Positions 1 to 11,126 of a DNA stretch of 25,681 nucleotides are shown here, in pieces. Under the pieces are notes generated by a model. The model saw only the letters and a program-made list of their open reading frames with translations, made no database searches and had not been told where the DNA came from. A program made the position numbers and the translations under genes. Position 1 is the first letter of the stretch, and each line of letters starts with the position of its first letter. The stretch comes from Rhodocollybia butyracea (Eukaryota; Basidiomycota; Agaricomycetes; Agaricales; Omphalotaceae), in contig JADNRY010000804.1 in the NCBI GenBank assembly GCA_015501585.1, positions 1-25,681 on the forward strand, in the 5' to 3' direction.

Positions 1-512
1 TCGCCTTTGTGTATCCAAAAGCTCTTGACTATGGGCGTCCTTCCTTCGATAATGGTTATCCTCTGTCTGTGCATTATAAAGATCTCGCTTTAGAAGTTTA
101 ATCTCGTCGTCCTTTGTGCTGTTTTCACGACGTGCTGTCTGGAGCTCCACTTCAAGGAATTGAGTTTGCTGGCTCGAAGGCTTTTGGGAGGCGTTTTCTC
201 TAGGCCTCTCCTAGGCTGAGAGACTGCTGTGGCATCGGCCGATGAAGATCGACGAGCGCTTCGATGCAACTTTTCATCTCTATGACGTCTGGTGCGATGT
301 TCTATTGCGTGGACGCTCTGCTCGACTGGCCCAATGGTGCAATGTGGAACATCTGCGGGCGGGCGGCGGGATGGTACATCGGAAGAGTCAGGATGAAAAC
401 CGCCTTTAGCATAAGGTGCGACTCCTTCGTGGAGTTCGCGGTCGTCTCTCCGTGTTTGGCCATGACTCGAGTAACGGTGTGCGTCTTCCTCCGAGTGAGG
501 TGGGTTGCGCAT
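1..512 (-). pseudogene. Coiled-coil protein, copy A (5' part only, frameshifted)
   Basis: Start chosen at the ATG ending at 512, which matches the start of copy B (5395). The N-terminus is rich in H, S, R, D and P and aligns with copy B for about 95 residues. The frame then leaves the alignment at an A-run (about 194-198) and stops at 90. Moving one base there restores copy-B-like sequence (a coiled-coil stretch, then the AHSQELLD motif) to the left window edge, so I infer a one-base deletion. The rest of the gene lies outside the window. Function is unknown; it resembles an uncharacterised Agaricomycete family. It is divergently paired with the Hsp70-like gene at 805. Homology to copy B is clear; that the frameshift is biological rather than a sequencing error is not certain. 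Confidence 0.7.
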
Positions 513-804
513 TGGAGATCGAGTAGGTAGTAGATTCCAAACGAAACTGGTAGCATCGAAAACAATGGGCTAAAGCGAGGCCCAGTAAAATACTCACTTC
601 TTACTTAAATTTTACCCCATAAACTCACATGCCTTGCAGCGTGTTGCTACTTAGAGCTACTTTGACATCTTTGAGCTCATCTTGACTCACTAGAAGGTTT
701 TACTTACCAACCGCAGTTGCTTATTACCTCAAGTTACAGCCTTTTTACTTAAGGTATTCGAACTCCTTCGTACTCACTGTGGCTGATCTCTTTCTTTTAC
801 AATC
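513..804. promoter_or_regulatory. Divergent intergenic region, module A
   Basis: This 292-bp gap separates the two divergent start codons of module A and must hold both promoters. Stretches such as CTCATCTTGA and TTACCTCAAGTTACAGCC recur in the equivalent gap of module B, so the region was duplicated with the genes. No clear TATA box is visible. Confidence 0.45.
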
Positions 805-3269
805 ATGTCCAAGCGCAAACCTTTCTCTGGCTCTCACCGAGGACTAGTTGTTGCTTTCGATGTCGGAACAACCTTTAGTGGTATTTCATTCAGGTTCTGT
901 ACTCGTGGTATTCAATTCAAAGTACGATATCTCAAGTCTGCTCCCACAGTGTGCTCGATCCTGGTGTGGTACCAGAAATCAAGAGTGTCAATAGGTCAGT
1001 CCTCACCGAGTAGGTTCTCGCAAGCTGTTTAGACAGTCGATAGGTTTCCCGCTCAAATTCCCGGTGGTTCATCAAAAATTCCTTCTGTCCTATACTATGA
1101 CGCCATAGGAGTGGCGCGCGCAATTGGGGCGGAGACGCAGCTACCAATTATTATCGAACAAGCTGAGAACGAGCAATGGATAAAAGTTGAATGGTATGTT
1201 CTCTCTTTCTTTACTTCGAAAATTAGACTTGAGGATAACAAATATTTAGGTTCAAAATGCATCTTCGACCCAAGTCTTATGCTTCCAGCCTCGCCTCTAG
1301 GCACATCCCACCGCTTCCACCGAGTAAATCGTTGGTAGAAGTACTTGCGGATTTCCTCCGATACCTCTTGTCGTGCGTCAAGTCATTCATCGAGGAAACA
1401 GTGCTTCCCGATGGTGTCAGCTTCTGGGCTTCTGTTCAAAATCGTATCATCTTTGTTCTAAGTCATCCGAACGGTTGGGAGGGTTTGCAACAAAATTACA
1501 TGCGACAAGCGGCAGTTCTAGCAGGCCTTGTTTCCAACAATATCAGCGACCAAGACCGCGTACATTTCGTCTCCGAAGGCGAAGCTAGTCTACACTTCTG
1601 TGTTAACAATGGTCTTACAATTGGCATATGTACCTCTTGGTATGCAATACCCAGATCGTTACTTACTAATGGCCGCTATTACAGGAAAACGAGGGAATAA
1701 TCATTTTAGATGCAGGTGGGGGAACTATCGATATCAGTGCTTACTCCTCGTACGGATCCGGCGAAGCTATAGCCTTCCAGGAAATTAGTCGTCCTGAATG
1801 TAAGTGTACTTACCCAAAGTTATTCGCTAATTAATGTCCAATCAAAGGCTGCTTCGCTGGGTCGATCTTTGTCACCGAAGAAGCTCAACTTTATGTTCAA
1901 GGTATTACATTCGAATCTGATCTGCTTTTCAAAATTTACACTTTCCCTTGCAGATAAACTGAGAGGAACTCGGTTTTATGGCGATGTATCTGCAATAACA
2001 GACAGTTTTGACCGTACAAGCAAGTTGCAGTTCAGAAATAGCAAGGAAGCTTGCTTTATTAAGTTTGGGGGGCGAAGTGATACCGACCTTGCTCTCGACA
2101 TTCGGTCTGGTCAAATGAAGATTCCGGGGTATGTTACTTACGTTTCCTCATATAATCACTCTACAGCGACTAGCTGTTACAGGTCCGACGTTGCACGTTT
2201 CTTTGAACCCTCTGTTAAAGCAGCCCTGAAGGCGATCGCGCAACAGCGCAGTGGCGCACGAAGGACTATAACGGTGAGTGCTTCAACTCCACTACCAAAT
2301 GACGGTCTATTGATCGTTTTGTGTTCATACTCTGTGTTTCTAGTCGGTGGTTTTGCTGCAAGTACCTGGCTTTCGTCCAAACTCAAAGATGGATTGCAAC
2401 CTCTGGGGTTGAGTATATATCGCCCGGATACTCATGTGTGAGTGTCTCGTCAGGTTCAAATTTTCCATCATTTACCATGTTCCATACCGTCCTACAGTAA
2501 TAAGGCAGTATCCGATGGAGCTGTTTCGTTTTATCTAGATCATTTCGTTACCAGTCGCGTCTCTAGATGGTCCTACGGATTGCGCTGTTATATCATTTAT
2601 GAAGCGAACAATGCTGAGCACCACGAACGAGGATACATTACTAGCACGGTGACTGGAAAGTTGCAAGTGCACAATAAATATTCGGTTATATTGCAAAAGG
2701 TCAGAGATTCTTTCTCAACAAACTGTGCTTACTTACTACAACTCTTTTCTTTGACAGGATGTGGAAATATCAAACGCCCAGGAGTTTCGTTCCTCATTTT
2801 GCCGTGAAACTACGACTTGTCTAAATAGCATATCTGTGGATATTTTGAAGTATGAAGGAATCAACAAGAACCCAGCTTGGACGGATGTGGATGCTGGTAT
2901 GTCATGTTCGGCCTTTTCGCGCATCAGATATTAGATGTTGACGGGATTCGATAGAAATGTACTCAACAGCATGTATAGTGACTGCCGACGTTTCGCGAAT
3001 TTCCCATACGACGCATCGAAAACCTGGGAATGGTTCGATATACTACAAAACGGAGTTCGATGTTATCTTGTTGTTTGGTTTGACAGAGCTGAAAGCTCAG
3101 ATTGCATGGAAAGAGGGAAATGTAGGTTTATCGCTCTCTAGAGAATCTTCGCTGAACACTTCACTTAGGGAGTTGAGAAAAGGTACAACTCTAATACAAC
3201 GCTGGGGAATCACAAAACTTACTTAAAGAATCTAGGGGTCCAGCGCAAGTAGTGTACGAGCTAGATTAA
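805..3269 (+). pseudogene. Hsp70/HSPA12-like ATPase, copy A (two splice sites lost)
   Basis: Actin-fold ATPase of the divergent fungal Hsp70 family. Exons by comparison with copy B: 805-893, 950-994, 1044-1193, 1250-1625, 1685-1799, 1848-1901, 1954-2128, 2183-2273, 2331-2437, 2498-2699, 2758-2896, 2955-3121, 3169-3182, 3236-3269. They sum to 1758 nt (585 codons plus stop) with no frame break. Visible motifs are phosphate-1 DVGTTFSG, phosphate-2 DAGGGTID and adenosine motif LVGGFAAS. The protein ends GPAQVVYELD, as in copy B. Two introns are damaged: the donor at 1626 reads ATATGT where copy B has GTATGT, and the acceptor at 2329-2330 reads AC where copy B has AG. Reading through the first gives a stop; the nearest acceptor after the second, 11 nt on, shifts frame. 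No DnaK-like C-terminal substrate domain is seen. The family call is firm; non-function is inferred from the splice sites. Confidence 0.85.
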
Positions 3270-3983
3270 CCAGAATTGCGTATACATAACGAAGCTCCTC
3301 GACGATCCTGGGCGAGCAAAATCTTTGATAAAATATGTAAAACGTAGGCTTCCCATAGTCTGAATGTTATGTAAAGCATTCTGTCAGCATAGCCAAACAA
3401 AGGGCAGATAGACTTGAACTCCAGTGTTGGTGTCGGCGACTAGATTCAGGTTGTTCCAATCGGAGCCGTCGCGGCTAAGTGGCACGTTAGAACCAATTGT
3501 CAGCCCCTTTGGGCAAGAAGTAGGGCTTCTACTTTTGAAATAAGCTACACTTCTGGGTATACCTTGCGCTGTTCTGGCTAGTCTTGTGAAAGTCCTGGAA
3601 AATCATCAATCTGTATCAAACGGAAGACATGAGTACAGCCTTGATCTCATGAAGTCTGGCTTGCAAGACTAAAGTACAGTGAAACTGGTATATGAAGAAG
3701 TTGTGAAGAAGTCATGTTCTACCAGGATGTCGTTAGTCCGAGTCAACTCGGAAGTTCAACGAGGTTTCTCGCTTAAGCTGTCAAACTTTTAGAGCGGACT
3801 GCCTCAGGCCTACTCGGAAGTAGAATCACTACATATGCTCAAGAAAAGAGCTACCAGTACCAGTACAACACGTTGAAATGGCGAATCGTTCTGGAATGTT
3901 ACAATTATGTATATGCGATTAGCAGGAATAAACCTCCACCCCCGTCCCCGGACTTCTGAACCTATAGTTTTCATACTAATCTC
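3270..3983. other. Spacer between duplicated modules, no gene seen
   Basis: The first ~90 bp resemble the sequence after the copy-B stop at 8785-8870 (shared TTTGATAAAATAT), so the duplication includes a 3' untranslated stretch. I recognise nothing in the remainder. Confidence 0.5.
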
Positions 3984-5395
3984 TTACCCGAAAAAAGACT
4001 CCCGAAGAAACACTTTGGGTTTTAACAGCAGAGTCACTTTGTCTGGCCCAGCTGGATCCTTGTCTACCCTCTTCAGTCCCATTTCTGTGACGAGCAGTAC
4101 AGTCCCGCTCGATGTTTCTCCACCATCTGCATCCTCCATGATCCGTGCGTCAAAGGTATACCCAAGGCAGGAATGTACAGCATCATATCTGTGGATGTAA
4201 CGCGCTCGTTCATAGCTTCATCCAGTCCCCTTAGAAGTTTCAGAATGACAGAGACCTTTTCGGAAACCATAGATTTAATCTGCTTTTCAGACTCTGAATT
4301 CCCGTATGGCCACCGTTTTGCTACAACTAAAATCGCTTTTCATCCGCTCCGCTAGATCTTTCGCTAAATCTTTGAGACTAGGCTCCTGGTAAACCAAGCA
4401 TTTTGTCTTTGCTCTGGTCAAAGATCTCCATATTCCAGACACCAAAACTTGCTCTGGAATTGTATGTCTCTTTAGTACGCCTCCGAATAGCATGTCATCG
4501 AGTTGTGCTGACCTTGCTTTGCTCGGATTTGAGCATATACATTATTGAGTGTTTTATCTACTAAGTCGTCCTTCGACCACTGGCGACAAATATCCTCCAA
4601 TGCAATATTCAAGCTTGTTTGTAGTGCAGCTTGAATGATCGTGATGTTTTCCCCTTGAATCCCATTTCCCTCAGGCTGAAGGAGATCCTTCACCCCATCT
4701 CCCAATGCCCTTCGGACCTTTTCAACTGCTGAAGCATCATCCGAACGACGGTGTCTCCCACCACCAGGATGGGCTCCTTCGACTGTGTCTGTAATGACAG
4801 CAGCAGCCTGAAAGATTTCGGAATTAAGGGTGTTAAGTATTTTAATGATATCTCCACCCGAGTACGAGTCAGTCATGTTCAAAAATGCACGGACTCCCTG
4901 CAGTTCCTGCCTTTGTGCATCCAAAAGCTCTTGACTGTGGGCATCCTTCATTCGATACTGGCCGATATCTCTCTGCGCCCCAGAAAGATGTCGGTTCAGA
5001 TGATCAATTTTATCGTCCTTTGTGTGGTTTTCACGTTGTGCTTTTTGAAGCTGCACTTCAAGCAATCGAATTTGCTTTTCGGCGGCGTTTCTCTCTAGGC
5101 TCCTCAGGGGCCGAGAGGCTGCTGTGTCATCAGCTGATGATCGATGCGACCTTTCATCTGTATGATGTCCGGTGCGATTTTCTATTGCGTGGACGTTCTG
5201 CTCGTCTGGTCCAATGGGATGATAGGGAATATCTGCATACGGACGACGGGCTGGAGCATAGGAAGAAGAGTCAGGATGACAACTGCCTTCAGCATAAGGT
5301 GTGACTCCTTTGTGGAGTTCATGGTCGTCTCTCCGTGTATGGCCATGACTAGAGTTATGGTCTGAGTCTCTTTCCGAGTGAGGTGGGTTGTGCAT
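3984..5395 (-). pseudogene. Coiled-coil protein, copy B (two frameshifts)
   Basis: Exon 1 runs 5395-4513: a hydrophilic H/S/R-rich N-terminus, a coiled coil around residues 100-160 with many K, E, Q and L, then a conserved block with AHSQELLDAQRQELQGV and DSYSGGDIIKILNTLN. An intron follows at 4512-4454 (GTCAGC...CCAG) and restores frame into SGIWRSLTRAK. The frame then breaks twice, near 4293-4300 and near 4151-4160; correcting by one base at each continues through LLRGLDEAMNERVTS, a MEDADGG block and an LLKPKV motif to a stop at 3984. The family is a common Agaricomycete hypothetical protein in my recollection; its function is unknown. It is head-to-head with the Hsp70-like copy B. The intron is well supported; the frameshifts could be decay or sequencing errors. 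Confidence 0.7.
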
Positions 5396-5579
5396 TGGAG
5401 ATCGAGGTAGTAGATGATTCCAGCCAACGCCTTGTGGTACCTAAAAGGCTTTCAAGGAATCAGCCTACCTCTTACTCTGTAAAGTATCGCTGCTCTGCAA
5501 GCTGTTGCTACTTAAAGCTATTTTGACAGTTGGCATCTTTCGGCTCATCTTGATCTATCTTGATTCACTCAAACGTTCA

Positions 5580-6200
5580 ATGCCTTTGACTTCTCCCGAC
5601 AGAGTAGCCTTTTCAGATCATATATTTTGATGTAGTAGCCAAACTAATAGCTATGTGGACCTCAGCAGGACCCCGGAAAATACCACCTAAGGGTTTTCGC
5701 AAAAAATTCCGGTTCGGGGCAGAAATGTCCGAACCAAATTTGCTCTACTGTACCCAAAAATGTCCGAAATTCGAGTGCGCTTAGAAGTTTTAGCACCCGC
5801 CTATAGCCGTCAAGTTTTTCTCTCGATCAATCATAACAATGATACTGATATCCAACAGTCAGGATTGGGTTGGGCCTTTGTTTCCCATCACATCGGCTTG
5901 CATTTAATTCCACTCGTGAGTGACAGGGCGAGTGGAATTGAGCAGCTCTTTATGCAAAGCACTGTAGAGTATATGGTTATTTTTGAATTTCTTGGCAGGT
6001 CGGTTACAGATATGACTGGCGTCTATAATCCACAAAGGAGGTAAAAGAATCAAATTGTAAAATGATGTGTAGGCATCACAATTTCTGATGAGATCTGCCT
6101 CATGGATTTATGCAAGGTGGCTGAGGTCCTACTTCCTGATTTGAATGCATACTTGAATGTTAAAATAAGTTCCCTTTATGCTTTCGATAGAGGCTTCAAG
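5580..6200. other. About 0.6 kb present only in module B
   Basis: Ends are estimated from where alignment with module A stops and resumes. It holds a 94-codon open frame (5760-6044) with no recognised family, two copies of AAATGTCCGAA about 34 bp apart (near 5724 and 5758), and an 11-bp-stem inverted repeat. No terminal inverted repeats or target duplication were found. It could be an insertion in B or a deletion in A. Confidence 0.45.
5906..5939. repeat. Perfect inverted repeat, 11-bp arms, 12-nt loop
   Basis: AATTCCACTCG at 5906-5916 is the exact reverse complement of CGAGTGGAATT at 5929-5939. It lies in the DNA present only in module B. Confidence 0.8.
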
Positions 6201-6286
6201 TTATTACTACCTCAAGTTACAGCCTACTTGGGGTTTCCGAAATCCTTTGTACCAACTGTGGCACCACATTTCTTTTTGATACAACT

Positions 6287-8784
6287 ATGTCCAGGCGCAA
6301 ACCTTTCTCTGGCTCTCAACGAGAATTAGTCGTTGCTTTAGATATTGGGACAACGTTCAGTGGTATTTCATTCAGGTTCTGTACTCGTTACATTTAATTC
6401 AAGATACATATCTCAAGTTTGCTCTCGCAGTGTGCTCAATCCTGGTCTAGTACCAGAAATCAAAGGTGTCACTAGGTCAATCTTCACCAACTCGGACTGG
6501 TTCCCGCAGATCGTTTAAGCAGTCAATAGGTTTCCCGGTCAAAATCCTAGTGATTCATCAAAAATCCCTTCCATCATCTACTATGATGCCAGAGGAGTGG
6601 TGCGCGCTATTGGGGCTGAGACACAGCTACCAGCTACAATTGATCAAGCTGAGACCGAGCAATGGATAAAAATTGAATGGTATGCTCGGTGTTTCTACAC
6701 TGTTCAAAAATAAACTTGAGATAATAACATATAGGTTCAAAATGCATCTACGACCCAAGTCTTATACTTCCGATCCTGCCTTTAAGAAGATCCCACCACT
6801 CCCACCGAAAAAATCAGTGATAGAAGTCTATGCTGATTTCCTCCGATACCTCTTGTCATGTGTCAAGTCATTCATTGAGGAAACGGTGCTTCCTGGTGGT
6901 ATCAGCTTCTGGACTTCCGTTCAAAATCGCATCATTTTTGTTCTAAGCCATCCAAACGGTTGGGAAGGTTTGCAACAAAGCTACATGAGACAAGCGGCAG
7001 TTCTAGCAGGCCTTGTTTCCAACATCAATGACCAAGATCGCATACATTTTGTCACCGAAGGTGAAGCTAGTTTGCACTTTTGTGTCAACAATGGCCTTGA
7101 AATTGGTGTATGTACTTCTTGGTATATAATGCTACTTATTGATGGCTGCTATCACAGGAAAACGAGGGAGTAATCGTTTTAGACGCAGGTGGGGAACCAT
7201 AGACCTCAGTGCCTACTCCTCGTCCAAAGCTGGGAAAGTTGTCACTTTCCAGGAAATTAGTCGTCCTCAGTGTACGTGTAGCAGTACTTCTCTGAACCTA
7301 CCCAACAGATAATTGATGCTCAATCAAAGGTCACTTCGCTGGGTCAATCTTTGTCACTGGACTAGCTGAAGACTATGTCCAAGGTATTACACGAGTCCCG
7401 GTGTTCTGTTTCCTGCTCTGTTTCCCTCCATAATTTTTATGCTTTCCCTTACAGATAAACTGAAGGGAACTCGGTTTTATGGCGATATATCTGCCATAAC
7501 TGACAGTTTTGACTGCACAAGCAAGTTGCAGTTCAGAAATAGCAAAGAAGCTTGCTTTATCAAGTTCGGGGGGCGAAATGACACCGACCTTGCTCTCGAT
7601 ATTCGGTCTGGTCAAATGAAGATTTCAGGGTAAGTACCTACGTTTACGGTTTCCTTAAGTAATCACTTCTCACTGAATAGCTATTGCAGATCTGATGTTG
7701 CGCGGTTCTTTGAACCCTCTGTTAGAGCAGCCTTGAAGGCGATTCTGAAACAGCGCAGCGACGCACAAACGACTATAACGGTGAGAACCTACCAAACCTC
7801 CGCTACCAGATAACCTTCTAATGATCGTTTTGTATCTGTAGTCTGTGTTTCTAGTTGGTGGATTTGCTGCAAGCCCTTGGCTGTTGTCTAAGCTTAAGGA
7901 TGGGTTGCAACTTCTTGGATTGGAGGTATACCGCCCAGATACCCATGTGTAAGCGTCTTCAATTCAATATTTCCAGTACTGTTTAACAAGTTCTATAACG
8001 TTATTCAGGAATAAAGCAGTTTCCGATGGAGCCGTTTCATTTTATCTAGATCATTTCGTTACCAAGCGTGTCTCTAGATGGCCATACGGAATAAGGTGCA
8101 CCGTGGGGTATGACAAGGACGATCCTGAGCACCAAAGACGAGGATACACTATTTCCAAGGCGTCGGGACGTCTCACGGTGGACAATACATACTCGGTTAT
8201 ATTGGAGAAGGTCAGGAATCTCCCAAACGCATAACTTGTGGTACCTTCATTTTTGTCGACAGGATGTGCAAATACAGGAAGAGCAGGAGTTCCGATCACC
8301 TTATTTTCGTGACACTGTCGCTCCTCTTAGAAAAATCTCTACGGACATTCTAAGATATGAAGGAGCCAGCAAGAACCCTGAATGGGCTGATGTAGATGCT
8401 GGTATGTTTGGCCTTATCATGTACCTTGAGAATTGCGTGCTTCAGATGTTCATAATCTTCAACAGAAATGTATACAACGGCTTGTACAGTGACTGCCGAC
8501 GTTTCGCGAGTATCCTACACAACGCATCAAAAACCTGGAAATGGTTCAAAATACTACAAAACTAACTATGATATCATCTTGTTGTTTGGTTTGACAGAGC
8601 TGAAAGCTCAGATTGCATGGAAAGACGGAGATGTATGTTTATTTTCTCCCTGGAGAATCTTCACTGAACACTTCACCTTCATCCAGGGAGTCGAGCAAAG
8701 GTAGGCCGCTCTGAAAATGCTCTAGATCCATCAAACTTACTTGAACCCAGGGGTCCAGCGCAAGTAGTGTACGAGAAAAATTGA
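6287..8784 (+). pseudogene. Hsp70/HSPA12-like ATPase, copy B (one-base deletion)
   Basis: Start at 6287 (MSRRKPFSGS) matches copy A. Exons: 6287-6375, 6431-6475, 6530-6679, 6735-7107, 7158-7271, 7330-7383, 7455-7629, 7690-7780, 7842-7948, 8009-8210, 8263-8401, 8466-8632, 8687-8700, 8751-8784. All 13 introns are GT...AG and 48-72 nt long. Exon lengths sum to 1754 nt, one short of 585 codons. The missing base is a G at about 7191-7194, where copy A has five G and copy B four, inside the phosphate-2 motif DAGGGTID; without it translation stops almost at once. Phosphate-1 (DIGTTFSG) and adenosine (LVGGFAAS) motifs are intact. Everything else looks functional, so this may be a very recent pseudogene or a base-calling error in a G-run. 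It is divergently paired with the coiled-coil gene ending at 3984. Confidence 0.88.
8687..8700 (+). other. 14-nt micro-exon of the Hsp70-like gene
   Basis: The 14 bases are flanked by ATCCAG and GTAGGC. They join the exon ending at 8632 to the last exon at 8751 in frame, giving GVEQRGPAQVVY. The equivalent in copy A is 3169-3182, also 14 nt, giving GVEKRGPAQVVY. Confidence 0.75.
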
Positions 8785-9471
8785 GGGCTAGAATCACGTA
8801 TAGCGAAGGTTTTTGAAGACATGGAGAGAATTTGTTGATAAAATATATATTTAAAACAGACGGCCTCTCATATACACTTCCCAGACATACAGCGTGAAAA
8901 AACTTGAAAAATAATCCTGAGGAATGTTATATAGTTCCAAACTATTCGCAAAAATCATTGCAACCATTCAGCGCAATGTTACATTCATGTACTCGATTAG
9001 ATTCCTAATTAGGGGAAGTCTGTAATGCTCACATTGAAGCACTCTTTCTTCGTATAAGTAATTTCAACCCACAATCGGGGCCAAGTCAAGCCGTCTCGAC
9101 AGTCACAAATAAATACCGCATTATTGGGAGAAAAGGTGCAGCAGCAGAGTATACCACTCGCTCGGAAGAGTGTTTTCTATCCTTCTTTCCACTTGCGAGT
9201 GTGGGCCATCGCGCCAAGCGCGTGGCAGGTACGAGTCCTGTACTTAAAAGAGATTACTCTACTCTGCCACTTACAGTAAGCCTTACATCCAGAACTATCA
9301 AAAAGAAACACTGTATCTGATGGCATATACATAAAGGAACTCTCAACCCAAGTTCAAGTTCCTCCTCTCCAGTCAATCCTAGTGAGACAACAAATGATCA
9401 GAAGTCTGACGAGGGTCATCCGCAAAAGTGTAGGTCAACCGTATGCGGTGACAGGGGGGAACGAGGTCATA

Positions 9472-9489
9472 CAAGCTGTGCACAGCTTG
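9472..9489. repeat. 18-bp perfect palindrome
   Basis: CAAGCTGTG followed directly by CACAGCTTG. It lies just upstream of the ACAAG-rich cluster. Confidence 0.75.
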
Positions 9490-9540
9490 CAAGGTTGGCG
9501 TACCTTGTGCTTGAGTATAAGTACGCTTCTTTTTACTGAA

Positions 9541-9630
9541 TGGTTACAAGCGCTTACAAGGTACGCAAGATTACGAGGCCATACAAGCCCTTACAAGCTC
9601 TACAGCCATTACAAGGCATAACAGGACCCT
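9541..9630. repeat. Degenerate ~10-bp repeats built on TTACAAG
   Basis: TACAAG words recur at about 9545, 9555, 9582, 9592 and 9610, with TACGCAAG, TACGAG, TACAG and TAACAG variants between them. The register is loose (8-10 bp), so this is a decayed short tandem repeat at best. Confidence 0.45.
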
Positions 9631-10428
9631 TTGACCATAAGTACTGAGCAATTGATATTTGGGCACTTGATACTATTCCTGATGAGACGAAGACCAGTGT
9701 GTTTGAAATAGAATATAACAAGCATTGAAGCAATGAGCAATGAGCAACTTGTACATGAGAGTGAAAAAGCATGAAGTTACGGCACAAGAACGAAATAGTA
9801 CAGCAAGATTTTGAACTCGTACGTGAGGGCAAAAAATGTATGAAACAAGGAGACTGAAACTACATTTAATATTATGGCAGCAGTGTCAAATAGATACAAG
9901 AAGTCCGTACATGAGTGAAAAACACGAGCATGAAACAATCCGAGAGCAAAGGAAAATCGGAGATCAATGGCATCAGCAGCAGCAAGGTCAACGGTGGCTG
10001 CCAAACATTGCATTTATCGTGCTTTGTGTGCAGTACAAACGATTGACGTAGTTGAAGGACGGAAAGTGCAAAGTAGGCCTGAGTAATGCTTGAATCACTA
10101 ACAGCATCGAGCATTACTAACCGCATGGAGGGACAGTAAACTGAACACCCACCTGAAGGCCTGAATGGCCAGTCACCTTTCACATCCCATTCCTCACCAC
10201 AATCATACCATCTAACAGAGAGCTAGGACTGAAGAAAATTGAGTTGGAAAGGTGATTATCAGTGAAGCAGCTGGTGAAAGAATCACCTAGTAGGTAGCCT
10301 TGGAGGAGACTGCACTCTGGGATATCCTTGGGATTATGCATATAAAACCCAGCATATATGCGATGAGACCAGGAAAAATGCACATACTCTGAGTCCACAT
10401 ATCCCTCATCTACCGCATTTCACCTTTC

Positions 10429-11126
10429 TGTTACGACCATGCCGCACCGGCATCTCTCGGATCATCGCCGGATCACCTCTACTATCATCCCAGCACCATT
10501 CCGATTCCATCCCGTCTATTTCCGTCATCTTATCTCTTTTCGTTATCTTCCTATCTTATCTCTTATCTTCGTCCGATGACGTACCGCCATCGGACCTTTC
10601 GGATTACTTTCTAATTGGTTCTTATTATCTTTCGATTATATTCCCTTTCCGATCTATTGAGTATTATTGTCTTATGATTGTATTACTTACTTCGGTCTTC
10701 CGTATACGTTTCCGACTATTGTCTTCTACCGATCCGGAGGCCCCGGACTCCTAGTATATAAGTAGTACAACCTTGTACAGTAGTCCTCAGTTTAAATATC
10801 AACTTGGATAAACCAGACCTTCTGTCTGACTAAGTTCCGCCCTAGTCTATCTTTCTTCCATCTTACTCGTCGGCCAGTACATCAGCCGAATCTATCTTTG
10901 TCTCCTGAACTTCATCTCGGGACTATTCGGCGTGACGAGGGTCTAGCTAATAGCTATACCGCACGTCCCACATCTTCTTCGAACTCCGATATCGGTCTGA
11001 GACCTACTTCATCAATACATACCTTTCGGATACTGATCGGATCCCTTCGGTCTTGCATGATCTTAACAGTATATTTAAACTTGTACTCGTTAATGCCGTA
11101 TCTGACAAAACTGTTTTTTTTAACAA
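10429..11126 (+). mobile_element. 5' region of the gypsy remnant (probable LTR and leader)
   Basis: It begins near TGTTACGACC and leads directly into the gag start at 11127. It is pyrimidine-rich with a TATATAAG box at 10755-10762, as expected of U3-R-U5 plus leader. No second copy lies in the window, so LTR status cannot be proven and its 3' boundary is unknown. No primer-binding site was identified. Confidence 0.4.
10755..10762 (+). promoter_or_regulatory. TATA box of the gypsy-like leader
   Basis: TATATAAG lies 372 bp upstream of the gag ATG in the presumed LTR. Confidence 0.35.

Larger units (their letters stand above)
5396..6286. promoter_or_regulatory. Divergent intergenic region, module B, with extra DNA
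   Basis: This gap is 891 bp against 292 bp in module A. Both edges match module A (CTCATCTTGA near 5545; ACCTCAAGTTACAGCC near 6210), but the middle, about 5580-6200, has no counterpart there. Confidence 0.5.
8785..10428. other. Gene-free stretch
   Basis: The first ~90 bp are the 3' flank shared with copy A. I recognise no coding region. It holds an 18-bp palindrome, a cluster of ACAAG words, a short GAGCAAT repeat (about 9725-9746), and three loosely similar GTACATGAG...CATGAA stretches (about 9752, 9821, 9907). A TATAAAA at 10341-10347 lies about 90 bp before the gypsy-like sequence; whether it served a gene is unknown. Confidence 0.4.

Noticed and set aside
1626..1684. Functional AT-AG intron in Hsp70 copy A
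   Set aside because: The rest of the site matches an ordinary GTATGT donor in copy B, and there is no U12-type donor or branch motif. A point loss is simpler.
9752..9940. Three ~70-85-bp tandem repeats around GTACATGAG
   Set aside because: Similarity is limited to short words with unequal spacing, too weak to call a repeat.
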